Below, piece after piece: positions 47,893-60,177 of a stretch of DNA of 64,000 bases. The notes beneath the pieces were generated by a model. It was not told the DNA's origin and did no database searches. It worked only from the letters and a program-made list of their open reading frames with translations. This stretch comes from Blakeslea trispora (Eukaryota > Mucoromycota > Mucoromycetes > Mucorales > Choanephoraceae): NCBI GenBank assembly GCA_025331445.1, contig JAIWNE010000025.1:124001-188000 (forward strand). Direction: 5' to 3'. The stretch's first letter is position 1, and each line of letters opens with the position of its first letter. Made by a program: the position numbers and the translations under genes.

Positions 47893-50735
47893 GGTTTTGA
47901 AAAGAAACAAGTAAAAATAAAAATAAAAATTAACCCCGGGATTTTAAGAATCGACTTATGCTTGAATAATAAAAAAAAACATTAGTCCGGTATTTCAAGT
48001 GGAAGAGTTGGTTTAAATTACTATCATTAATGCTTACATTTGTTGGTAGATTGGCAGAGGGAATTCTACAAGTTAAACATGAACCTTCTAAAGTAGTGTG
48101 CTTTCTGCAATATATCACTGTCAAAATGATTTGCTGCAAGTTGATAGCTCTGTACCACTTATAGAAGCAAAGCTTTTTTGAAGCAAAGCACAAACAATAG
48201 TAAATGCTTGTAAAGCATTTATGGATTTTCAGTTATCTGAAAGGGTTTGAGACACTCATGCAGGGTTTCTTTTATTTCTTGTTTGAAGATGAAAGGCCTT
48301 TCTTTTAAGGCGAAACAAATATCTTAACTGTAAGTCCATGAATGGAATTGAACAGGTGCAAGTCTTTCTTTCTTTTTAAGAGTTAATTGATTAGTCTATC
48401 CATCATCTGGTTTATGAACTCCAGTCTTCAAAAGCCATGGATGCTCTTTGTTGAACCTTGAAAATATTTCTGACTCAGTTTAAGTTTTTTTCAAAGTGCA
48501 TTGAATGCTGCCTTGTTTTCGTCTTCTTGAATGTGTTGATAGATTTCGAAAGATGTTTCTGTTGTTCTTTTGATTATATATCTCAAGCCTTATCCTAACG
48601 TGCCATTATCGAACTATAGTTGAAGCAGCCTCATACAGAAAAGAAAAAGAAGTGGCACTAGAAGAAGAGAAGTGTAGATATTTAATTCTCTAAAGTACTT
48701 TGTTGATGAGTCAATCTTCATTGTACGTTTTCAGCAAGAAGAAAAAAAAAGAAAGAAACGAATGCTAATCAAGAGTGAATTTCTAATTGTTAGTTTTGAA
48801 AAAAATGTAATCCTCAAATGTCAATTCCAACCTTCTCCCCCTTTTTTTTCTTTTTTATTACTTTCAATTGTTTCTTTAGTTGAGTTAATTAGCGAGTCCT
48901 AAATTAAGTAACCATATCGCTCATTTGAGGCGCACTCAGAGTAAAGAAACTAAAAAAGGATATCGTCGTTCATCGCCAAGTTTATGTAATGCGTATAAGC
49001 TAAAGCGAGAATTTTTTGACTGTTTAGCGGTAAATCTCCTAGAATCTATTGTTCATTTGCTTCCAAGTGTCGGAAAGCAAAAATAAATTGTATTTATATC
49101 AACTAATTACCATCAAGGCTTTAGGGTTACCTACAACAGTACACACAGGCTACTGGCTTTCACAGAGACTAAGCTAAAACCTGTTGCCATTCGTGTCATT
49201 CTTTCCTCTCTTTCTTCTGCTATCTACAGCTTGTGCATCTGAGTAGTCTTTCCATCTACTACTTTAATGTGAGCGTACTGAGCAGTTATTTGAAAAAGTA
49301 ACTCATGTTGATTGCCAAATCAAGAAAGTAGCATTCACTGTCATACCTCATCGTGCTCACATAACAAAACCAATGTCTTTTCTTCAGAAATAAATGAAAA
49401 CAAAAAAACTTCACTGGAATGAGCAATGACGAATTATCGAGTAAAGGACATCCTTGACATCGATAGATAACATTACCGCATAAAGATGTGAGTTTATCAG
49501 TATGTTCAAGGATAAACGCTGAACAGAAAGAAAGAGAGAGAGAGAGAAAAAAAAAAGTGGAGCAGGTTCTTTTTTACTAACTCATGGTGTATGTACAAAA
49601 TGCATGCGATACTTATTAACATGCTCGAGGTATCATGTTCTTTTTATGGCTCTTTCATTGATCTACCCAAAAAAAAGAAAAAAAGAGAGGAGCTATTGAA
49701 ATTGATCTAAATAACCAAAAAAAAGTTTCGACTACTTTCTTTCTGGTAGTTGTAGCAACAGTTGGTCGAGCAAGAAGAAAAAAAAACAAGCTTTTCCTTT
49801 GCTTATGACCGTCTGTGCTCCAAGTAGGTTGACCTTGAAAAATGGTAAAAAATTTAATCAATTTTAATAATTCACTCTTAATTATTCAATTAAAAATAAA
49901 TCATCATTTCTCTTTGTCATAGTTTTCTCTACATGCCAAATGAGTGGAGAGGTGAGAGCTTGGCTGGGAGAGAATTTCGCCTTGATTTGCATGAAAGTAT
50001 AATTAGACAAGTAAATGTATTGCAATTCATGAAAGTTGAAGGCACACGTTTGAGACATTCTTACTAAAAAAAAACAAGCATAAACATTTGATTCACTTAA
50101 TCCATGTTTTTTTATACGGGTAAGGCATACAGCATAAACAAATAGAGTTTGCATTTGGATAGGTTAGCCTTTTAATCATAAATTTGCTAGAATGCTTTTT
50201 ACATAAAATGCATGCATACAGCTGTGTGGAAACAAGCCTAAAACTGGTTAAACTACTGAATGCTAGATGTCTAATATTACTTGATGATTTCAAGAGTAAA
50301 GCCTCTAAGACAAGCTTACAACCAAAGTTAACAGAGGACATTTAACATACTTGATGTTTCAGCTAAATTTAGTATACAGTGTTTCTATTGTTGCAATTTA
50401 AGGTATAATTCTCTAAACTAGTATTATAATTTTTTTTTGTAAGAGGATTGATGAGTCGAGAATAGAAAATACAAAGCCTGAAGGAAATTGTGCTTGTGCT
50501 ATTCATACAAAGAGATAGCACGGGTCTATTAGAAATTAAAGAATTTGGTGTCACGCTTATTTGTGTTTCCTATTTAGAATACGTGTGTTACCTTTCTCAT
50601 TTCCTATAAAAAGAGGGGCAAAATAAGGGAAATATACGCTTTTCTTTTTTTAATACCTCTTTTTTTTTCCTTTTTCTATTGTTCAAGATATCAGCAGTGA
50701 AAATTGTAGAATCAGTTGGATAACAATCGAACAAA
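47893..50735. other. Long intergenic region
   Basis: About 2.8 kb without a supportable gene. A minus-strand reading at about 48120-48010 (CRKHTTLEGSCLTCRIPSANL, split here for length) has acceptor- and donor-like edges but no partner exons. A short GA run lies at about 49529-49546, and long A or T tracts occur throughout. The last 100 bp, pyrimidine-rich, should be the RhoGAP promoter. Confidence 0.4.
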
Positions 50736-53700
50736 ATGGAAGCAACACCAGAATGTACAGGCTGCAACAAAACAATTGAAGAGTGCTCAGTCATCGCCTT
50801 TGGTGATTCACTGTTCCATTTAAAATGGTACATTGATTTGGAACAGTATGACAAAAATTCAAACAGATTTTGATTTTCTATTTCTTAGTTTTGTGTGCGC
50901 GAAATGTTCAGAGCAAGTAGATTGCGAATCAAACCTTTTGTTATTAACAAATGGAAAGCCAGTATGTGAAAAGTGCTCGTATTGTTGCAACGCTTGCAAG
51001 CAGCTGATTCATGACGAAGCTATAATGACAGGTGAACAAAGTTTTGAAACTACTGATTCAGATTAAGCAACAAAACTAATCTTATGCTCGATTAGGGGAT
51101 GAGGCATACCATGCAGACTGCTTTAAATGTGTCTCTTGCAAAAAGAAGATTGATGATCTGGTTTTTACTCAGACTAGCAAGGTGATTTTATAGTGACTTT
51201 TCTTTTTTTTTATGATACTAATGCTACACATATATATATTGTCATACAAAAAATTACTAAAATAGGGCATTCATTGTACACCATGTCATGAGAAGCGTAG
51301 AATTGAGAAACAAAAGAGAAGAGAGGAAAGGGAAAAGAAGCAACAGCATAAACAAAGACAAAAAGAAGCATTGGTGAATTACGAAAGTCAACAGGTAGAG
51401 TATAGTAATAAAAAAATGAATGAAATCAACTGACAATACTATCAGCGCTATCATCCACTTCAAATGCCAGACACCCAAAGAAACCAGCTCTCTGGTCGAC
51501 TACTTGACTCTAATATTATAAGTGATTATGTCAGTACATCATCGAGCTCCCAATCTTCATCACGCACAACCAGAAGACCTTCTCATATGGATCCTCCTAC
51601 ACCTTCTCGTTCTCGTAGCAATTCAGTAGATACTACCCCTCTTTTGAAAGAGAATCCTCGACTGGTTCCTTCGCAATCTGAACGTGTATTGTCTTCATCC
51701 GTCAAATCCTCATCACTTCATTCCCCGCCTCTATCAATTGACGATAACAGCCTGTCCACTAAACTATCGCTTGATTTACCGACACTAAACCTTTCTTTCT
51801 TTGACAATGAATCCACTGAACTTCTCAATTTGACAAAGAAATTAGGAGCAAACATATCACTGGGTTTAGAAGGCCTTTATCAAGAGAAGGGCACTGAGGT
51901 ACCGGTGATAGTCAAAACAACAGAAAAGATCACACGCGCCTCTCAGCTACTTGAATCCTCGTTGACAGCTGAAGTCGAAGACCTTGAAGAATTTCCACTA
52001 CCACCCACGAGTGCTACAGTGGATCAGCTTTCTGTCAATGCTTCCAATTCGTCTTCGCCTACTACCTTACACAAAAATCGATCAACAGAAGAACAGCTAC
52101 GCGCAGAACTACAGATTGCAAACACAAAGCTAGCATCTGTACAAACAAAATACCAAAAAATCAAAGATGCTAGCCGCAAAGCCTTGGAAGAATTCACACT
52201 GGCCAAAGAAGAATTTTCTAAAGAAGTAGCACTGCGTCAAGCCCAAGAATATACTATATTACAACTGATACATCAGATGGATATAGCTTATCGAGCCAAG
52301 CAATTTTCAAGAGCTGAACTAAGTGTCATCACTCGAGATGAAATTGAGCGCGTAGCAAAAGCACGAGTTGAACTGGATCGCACTTGCAAAGAACTCAAAG
52401 GTTATAGAAACGTGCTGGTGCAGGATATCGAATCTCTTTCTAGACAAAAGCAATCCAGTATGGAGCCGTAATGTATATTTAAGAAGTAATTAATTAATAG
52501 CTCAACTAAAACAAAACAATAGAAGCACCACAATTCATCTTCAAGAGCAAATCAAAGCCCTCCAATGCGAAATCGATTCGCTCCATAACGACAGAAATGA
52601 AGTTCGCAATGATACAAAGAAGCTTGAGTCATTACGTGATGAAGTGTTGCATGACATGATTATGCTTAACACCAAAAACGCCGAATTAACTGAAATCAAC
52701 AACGATTTGTCTAGACGTATGACTGAACGTGAAAAAGAAGCTGCTGCTCTTATAAACGGCTCTCATTACCTCAATACACCTTCGCCAAGTCTTTCAACTG
52801 AGCTTGCAGCGCCCATCTCTGGTAGAAAATCGTCTGAAGCAAGTATCGGTCGTGGACAAATGAATCAACTCTATTCAACTGGCACCTCAGTAATGCAAAC
52901 ACAACCAAAAATGTTCAAATTAAAAAAGAAGGGCAACATGTTTGCCAAGCTAAGTGGCAAAAATGCAAAGGATTCTGCTGGAAACCCCTACGGTAGTAGC
53001 AGTAGTTTAATGAGTAGTAGCTCTGGAAGCTTGATTACTCCCACGCAGCTTTCAACTTCAACTAGCAGCTATGGTGATTATTTCCATAGTAAACCTGCAG
53101 CTAAATCATCTTCTGAATTGACAACAGAACATGGATCACATACCTTTTTGGCTACCTCTTTCTTTAGATCAGTTAAGTGCGAGGCTTGCGGAGAAAAGAT
53201 GCGAGGCCTTTCAGAACTTCGGTGCCAAGAATGTCATTACGTAGCCCATGCTCGATGTCTGCCACATGTGCCCCACCTTTGTCAAGGATTAAACACAGTG
53301 CTTAGTCTAGAACTTGAGGAAAAAGAAACCGCGGAAGATGGCCCCAAGCTATTTGGTCTAGACTTAAGCCAGCGTGCTCAAATAGAAGAAAGGCCCTACC
53401 CGCTAATTATCAAACACTGTATTGATATTGTTGAAAAGTGTGGTATGGACTATGAAGGCATTTATCGTAAATCAGGTGGTGCTGCTCAAATGCGGACAAT
53501 ACATCAACTATATGAAAACTATACCATTGGTGAAGAGCCAGAGTCCTTAGAATTTGATTTAGAAAGCGATGAAGGCATCAATGATATTTGTGCTGTAACA
53601 AGTGTGTTAAAACAATACTTTAGAGAATTACCAGATCCACTCGTACCTTACAATGTATATCCTCAATTTATCGAAGCTATGTGTAAGTGATGCCTCATTC

Positions 53701-54084
53701 AGCCTTTGAAAAAGTAAGACTAACTTTAGTATGCACTCTTACAGCTATCAGTAGCAGCACAGACAGACAAGACAAGTTTTTTGAATTACTATCTCAGCTA
53801 CCAAAAGTAAACTATGATACACTCAAATTATTGACTCAGCACCTCAAACGGTAAGATGATTCAAGCACATTTCATTTGCTTTGACTAACGTGTGTGATGA
53901 ATGTAGTGTACAAGAGCGTAATCATGAGAACTTGATGACCACCAAAAACTTAGCAATGGTCTTTGGACCAACCCTATTAAGAGACATAGAAGCAAGCCGT
54001 GATTTAATAGACATGAGTTATAAGAATGCTATTGTCGAATTCTTGATTACATTTGCAGATGATTTTTTCTCTAAAAACTTGTAA
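50736..54084 (+). CDS. LIM-C1-RhoGAP protein (Rga type)
   Basis: Exons 50736-50827, 50889-51031, 51096-51181, 51266-51394, 51446-52467, 52523-53682, 53745-53850 and 53907-54084 give 971 residues. Two LIM zinc-binding domains lie at the N-terminus (about 7-125: CTGCNKTI, FVCAKC, CEKCSYCCNAC, CFKCVSCKKKI, CTPCHEK). They are followed by a Lys/Gln-rich helix, a Ser-rich region, a coiled coil (about 370-500), a C1-type zinc finger (about 695-747, FRSVKCEACGEKMRGLSELRC and HARC) and a RhoGAP domain (about 770-970) with the arginine finger in GIYRKSGG (Arg806). It would switch off Rho/Cdc42 at growth sites. The same layout is known from fungal Rga proteins. Introns sit inside the LIM codons, which hides the LIM region from simple ORF reading. 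Confidence 0.93.
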
Positions 54085-55400
54085 CAAGCTCCCTCCCTCC
54101 CCCCCTTCCGAAAAAGAAAACTCACATACAAGTTTGTACGTAATATTATACCAGTTATTAGATCTACTATATATATTCTTTTTGTTTATAATAAATTTAG
54201 GATACGCATTTGAGAATTTAGTTTGTCATGCGTATTCCTTCTCTATTTTTTGAGCTTTGTTTTTCTTTTCGCAAACTCAATAACAAAGTGATTATATGAT
54301 GCATGTTCTTGAAACTCTGCCTTGAAAGTTATATCGCAACAGGTGTGCCAACAAAGACAAGCAAAGAAAAAAGAAAGTAAAGAAATTCACAAAGGCCAGA
54401 ATTAGACTAGAGCATTGGCACCTTATTTTGCTAGACCCAAGCATCAGGAATATTTGCTTTTGTACGACATGTTTTTGACCCTATCCCAAGTAACACAGTC
54501 TATCAAAATTGATTGAGGTGCTCTCCATCCTTTTAAAGACAAAAAGCTGTAATCTATGTAAAGAGAAGAGTAAGCCTGCATTTCGAATACTGATATTGCT
54601 TGATGCATCAATTATGTCAGTCTTCATGTTTGTAAGCTCATCTAAACTACTTTAAAGGCTACTATTGCTATGTGAATCACAAACTGATCTTCGAATAAAT
54701 AATGAGTTTAAAACATAAAGAAAGGCTTTGTACAGTCTACAACTTTGGCATAGTCAATAACATCGATGACTTTAGTATTTAAAAAATGCTACTTTTGGTT
54801 TCAGACAGTAAATCTAGAATAGAATCAAAGTATGACAAAGTGCCAGAACCTCTAAATTTGTTTCTTGAGGTGTCCTGCTAAGAAAGAAAGAAAAATACAA
54901 ACTATAGATGAAGAATCGTTTTTTTCTTTTCATTCAGAAATCTTACTATCATAGTTGTTTTTCAGTAATTCTTTTGGAACTTTTCAGTTTTCAAATAATA
55001 AAGTTTCTTTATGTCAAGAATGAAACAACAGAATTGTTTATTATTATACTCATTCAAGATTTCTAGAGCTCTCATTTAAGCTTTCGGGTGGCGCCAATTG
55101 AGAAGTGAAACCATTATTGAAAAATGCAAGTGTTATAAAGTAACAACAAATAGATTCAATAATTATGCTTTGGGTTCAAATTTAGGGTATGCATTGCTTT
55201 GCAGTCCGATCTACCAAGTATACATTAATGCATGAGTTAAGGGCATATGTTTGAAGTGATTTGCAAAAATTATTGCTTCACTTTACATGCCATCTTCATG
55301 TTGGTGAAAACAACAATAAACAAATCAAGTAACTTTATCTTTTTTTTTTTAAAAAAAAAGAAAAAAGTTTCACCGTTTATTTTTTTTTAAATTAATAAAG
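54085..55400. other. Intergenic between RhoGAP and ERG8
   Basis: Convergent 3' flanks plus AT-rich spacer; no credible ORF longer than about 60 codons, and no repeats beyond A/T tracts. Confidence 0.45.
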
Positions 55401-57238
55401 TTATCGGAGAAGTTGAGCAAGCCCAGGCACAGAATTCAGTTGGACACTTGTCACACCATGTGAATCTGCCTGTGAAAGAAGAGGTCCAACACTAAGCTCT
55501 CTCCAGGATTGCCACACTTGACGGACATTAGACTTTGATTGATCTGATAATACAATACAGAAAATGGCGTCATATCCTCCAGCTAAATAGTTTTTTTTTC
55601 TTTAGAAAAGGTATAATGCAGTACTTTGTTTCCCTTCTTTCTTAAAAGTAACAGATCTGCTTACCTCCAGGAACGCCTGCCATAGCTACACCAGGCACAT
55701 TCATACATTCATCCAAAAGTTTTGTTTGTTCAACAGGCTCGATAGGAACTTCCGAAAGACGACTCATTTCTTGTAATAGAGCACGAACATGGCCAAAATC
55801 TTTGACAAGCTTAACCATCTCTTCAGCAACTGGTCCTGCTACAGTGTGCCATTCGCTTGCTTTTAATTGGGAACATGCCTTAATTGCCTTTTCGTATTGC
55901 TCGCAATTGTTTTCGTGTTGATCAGTCAGGTTACGGAAGTGTTGCTCAACAAGTGAATTGTATTCTCCCAAATTATTCCACAGAGATTCAGCTAACATTA
56001 AAAGAACACACCACACATCAATCTATAATGCACATACACGAACGAATGCCTTACATACCTTCTTCAGGTTTAGATTTTTTCCATCCTAATACCTTTCCTA
56101 CTAAAGTAGGAGTATGACTACCAGCATCAATATCGGCCAACATTAAATGGAAACCTGGTGGAAGTGCAAAAGGACAGACATCGTTATCCCAACTATTAAA
56201 TGTGGTTGATGTTTAATCATACTTTGGCCCTCAATAGTTAACTTAAGCCAATATATTGTATGTACCTTTGGTTACCAGCATCGAGAGTAATCGACAATGT
56301 CTTTGAATTTACTTTTGTATCCTTTTTTTCTTTTTCATTTAGTCAAGCTTCCTTGTTATGTTTTGTTTGTCTCTTACCATGATTGGAGCGAGAATGGAAG
56401 GATCAAATCGCTTGTAACGATGACTACCCCAAACTGCAGATGATACATCGAAACCACTTCCAACTTTCCCTTGTGCAAAACAATGCACGTATTGAGCAAC
56501 ATTGTGGATCAGTTTCTTTTCGTCTTCTGTGAGTGAATGACTGACTACTTTAAAGTGCAACAAAAGAGCGGCTACAAGTGAAGTAGTGAGGGCGGCTGAG
56601 CTGCCAAGACCAGTCTTGTGTACTGTTGACAGAGTGGCATGTGTTTTACAAAATGCTTCGAGAGAAGCTAATGAATAGGCAGTATTGGGAAGGCCTCTGG
56701 TATTAAGCTATCATTGTAAAATAAAACTAATCAATAAACTCTTTATGCATTATTGCTGTATCTTTTTTTTTTTTTACCTGTGCGCGTTGTGAGTAGAAAT
56801 CGTTGTCACCTACGATAGTAACAACAATACCTTTGCTCAAAATAGCTTGGAAGTTAGTTGGATCAATACGTTGATGAATTATTTCGAGAGTAAATTTCAA
56901 GCATGTCTCGACAAATTTATTTTGTGTTTCGGCTTTACTACAGATGTGTTAACAACAATGAAATTGGTCTAAAGGAGACAAAATAAAAAATATAGTTACA
57001 CTGCTTCAAGCTTCAGGTCACTGTTGGAAAATATTTGGTATTGCCAGGTAGCGTTTTCAAATTGAGGCGAGTGAACAGTAATAAGGTTTGGAGTTTGTTG
57101 CTCATCAGGTTGAATGACTGTGTAGAAACGTGCAGAAGTACCGACAACGAGACCACTAAAGGCCTGTTCTAAAACTAAATAACCGCCAGTCAGGAGTACT
57201 TTGCCTGGTGCTGAAGCGATGGTAGCATCCACAACCAT
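55401..57238 (-). CDS. ERG8: Phosphomevalonate kinase
   Basis: Exons 57000-57238, 56778-56937, 56378-56707, 56266-56321, 56059-56192, 55665-55991 and 55401-55582 give 475 residues. The enzyme phosphorylates mevalonate-5-phosphate to the diphosphate in the mevalonate pathway feeding sterols. GHMP-kinase features: N-terminal APGKVLLTGGYLVLE, the ATP-binding loop VHKTGLGSSAALTTSLVAA (about residue 166), GSGFDVSSAVWGSHRYKRF, the segment LADIDAGSHTPTLVGKVLGW and a C-terminal motif PGAGGYDAIFCI. Length is near the yeast enzyme. The start ATG directly precedes VVDATIASAPGKV. It is divergent from the RhoGEF gene, the two starts being about 300 bp apart. Confidence 0.95.
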
Positions 57239-57534
57239 ATTAAAAACAAAAAAAAAATGCAAGAAAAGGAGGAAAAAAAAGTAGATGGCGCGCGCGGAAC
57301 ATGTTTTATTTATCTTTAAGATTTGATGGGTGAGGTATTTTGTATCACAATGTTCATGTTTGAAAATAGGGGCTCCCAATATTATAAAGACTTTGTTTAG
57401 TCTAGTTTCCTTTTTTTCTTTCTCTTTTATCTTTTATTGCATTCTTTATTTTATTTTTTCTGAAAAGGTTTTACATTGCTTACTTCGTCAGGTAGATAGT
57501 GCATAAAGGCTTTCTTTATCTTATAATACACTCT

Positions 57535-59384
57535 ATGCCTATCATTGATGTTCATAAGAGCAAAAAGTCTACAGCTGCAGCCAGCTTAAAGCCAGCTTTG
57601 TTTCTGAAAAAAATCAAAAAGTCAAGCACAACTGTCAGAAATGAGCATTCTTCGACTGATACTGATTTTACTGTCAAAAGCAACCCCATCTCCATTGGCA
57701 ACAGAATCCAATCACTTATGACTATCGTAACAAGAAAAGATTCAACAGCAAAGCAAAGCAAATATGCGGGTATGAAAATTTCTTCCTCTACATCCCTTTG
57801 TGCGATGCCTTCTACCTCCCCAGATAGATCCAAGTGCTCTAATAGGCCGCTCTCTCAGTTCTTCTTTTCTACCAAGAGTAACATGACTGAAGACAGTATA
57901 GACGGAGAACTGATGGTAGAAGCTGCTTCAATGATAAGAAGTTCAAATCATATTGAGAAAAGATCTCAACAGCAACAACAAACAAAGCAGCGGCAGTTCA
58001 AAAGGTTAAGTTTAGGGCTGGACTTTGATCAACAACAAGAGAAGCCATTTAGCCTTGCCCCATCTGAAAAGGGCACTTCTTCCAACAGCTCATCTCGCTC
58101 ATCATCACTGAAAACGATTAGAAACTACTATATAGATAATCAGTTACCAGAAGAAGAGAATCATATCAGCTTACAAACAAATGAAATTGGCATGCAATCA
58201 GACATCACTTTTGCTTGCTCTACATCTTCTTCACAGTCTTCAAATAAAGATCGCCATTGGTCTACATTTTCATATGCCAAAGAGAAGCGATTGTCAAGTG
58301 TTGCGAGAGCACGTACTGTGTTTGGTTTCGGCTCGCTTAGATCAAAGGAGAGTCGAGCCATTGGTGTGTGGCGAAACACTGTTTCTCAGTTATTATCTGA
58401 GCCAAACAACAACTTCAAAGCAGAGGTCATTGAAGAAAATAGTCATTATCAAGAACTATATAGAATTATCACACATCCTGCATTAATTGTATGTATTGAC
58501 AAGTTATGCTTTTTCTTTTGGAAACTTCCCTAATCAAGTGCTTTAGACAGAAGAGGTATTGGAACAGCAACGGTTTGTGCAACAATCTTCACCAAAAAAC
58601 CTGGCTATGGTTAAATTTATCTTGAATGAATTATCGGAGACAGAAAAGTCTTATAATCAACTGTTGAAGCTGATACAAAATGTAAGTGAGCAAACTAGTG
58701 TAATAAGCCTGCTAAGCGTTTTCTATCTATATAGCGTTATATGAAGCCAATGATACTTGCTTCTCAGTCAAAATATCCTTTGGTGAAAGCAACCGATATA
58801 CCATTGTTGTTCAGTCATCTTCCAGAGCTGATAGAACTCTCAGATAAACTTTTGGATCAGTTCAAGTCGACGAACAATGTCGGGCTAGTTTTCCGGACTA
58901 TTGAGGAAAATCTTGTTGTATTCTTAAAGTATTCAATGCACTACAAATCGAATATGAAGCTGATAAGACGAGCATGCAGCAATGTCCTTTTTGTTAAAAT
59001 CAACCAAGTAAAACTTGTTATGACATTTACTCTAATTTAGCTTGACGATTTATTGCTACTTTTAACTACAGGAAAACCTTTCTCGAAAAGACACAAATCG
59101 TTTAGGCATGTCAGATTACCTGATTGCACCTATCCAAAGAATACCACGGTACTGTTTGTTGCTTAAAGGTATCGTCAAGATATCATTCTCGCCACATGTC
59201 CCCTTTCTCAATTTCTATTTATTCATTTGACATGATAGATTTACAAAAATATACTCATCCGTCAGAAAGTCACAAGATCGACTTGAATTATGCTCTCAAA
59301 GTTTTGACTGGTTTAGCGGTGGCAATGGATCATGTACAGAGCAACAACAAAGCGGTTGCGTTACAGCCCCGCGTCCTCCCTTAA
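57535..59384 (+). CDS. DH-domain Rho guanine nucleotide exchange factor without PH domain
   Basis: Exons 57535-58488, 58547-58681, 58735-59007, 59072-59168 and 59239-59384 give 534 residues. An in-frame ATG 12 codons upstream (57499) is an alternative start. The first 300 residues are Ser/Lys-rich and disordered, with a poly-Gln patch (QQQQQTKQRQ). The DH domain starts at about residue 335 (MVKFILNELSETEKSYNQLL) and contains the diagnostic third region DYLIAPIQRIPRYCLLLKDL. It activates a Rho-type GTPase. A PH domain, which nearly always follows DH, is missing: the frame stops 60 codons later at ALQPRVLP. Coding-like debris follows at 59.5-59.95 kb, so the gene may have lost its 3' part or continue through exons I could not join. 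Confidence 0.75.
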
Positions 59385-60177
59385 GCATTTTAATAGCATA
59401 ATCATTTACATTTGTATCATATTATTCCATTACATAAAAACTTACCTCACAGTACCTGCGGTACTATATTCTACGAAACAAAGAAAAAAAAAGGAAAGAG
59501 ATACTTTTTTTTTCAGTTTTAACGAGCTGCTTATCAAACTATCAGTCTGATAAAACAAGCATACAGCAAGCCAAGAAAATCATGCAATCCAATTTTGGAA
59601 CAACACCGAGATTTGAAGGAGAACTTTTATGAATTGAAAGATACTCCTAATGGGAACTTAATCCAACAAAAATCATATTGCTACAGAAAGAGATACGTAG
59701 CAAATACAAAGGAGATAGACGGTTGAAGAGATTTATTCTGCCATTGATATGGAAGGCGCATGTGCCGAGCATATAACACAATTGTATGGAGCTTGATGAG
59801 ATTACCGCGCAAGTTGACAATTTTCTTTAGAGTCACACAGTAAAAATATTTACTTTATTCTTCCAAAACATACCAATCCAGAATGCTTAACCAAAGTTTG
59901 GTTTGATACAAAAAGCGGCTTATTGTTTTATGCGTGCACATCAACCTTTGGCGTTAGAAAAAAAAAAGTAAATAAACAATATTTGATGGCTTTCAAATCT
60001 TCATAGACCTAGAAAGGCTAGGGCCTGATGCAACACATTACATCAAGCAAGTGTTTGGACAACAGTACAAGGCTTGAGCTATCTAAGGCTTCATTTTGGG
60101 AACAACCATCCAACATTCAAATACAAAACAGTCTTTCTTGTATTGTCTTTTTTTTTCGCGACTTTATTACACTTAAA
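59385..60177 (+). pseudogene. Coding remnant downstream of the RhoGEF
   Basis: In one + frame from about 59540 to 59775 the text reads protein-like through stops (SDKTSIQQAKKIMQSNFG, then ILLQKEIRSKYKGDRRLKRF). In another frame 59840-59955 reads FILPKHTNPECLTKVWFDTK followed by SGLLFYACTSTFGV. These could be the eroded PH/C-terminal part of the RhoGEF or a separate dead gene. The remainder up to 60177 is AT-rich. Confidence 0.4.

Noticed and set aside
47930..48193. Minus-strand ORF with Cys pairs
   Set aside because: Only one short segment looks coding, and no partner exons or conserved motif spacing support a gene.
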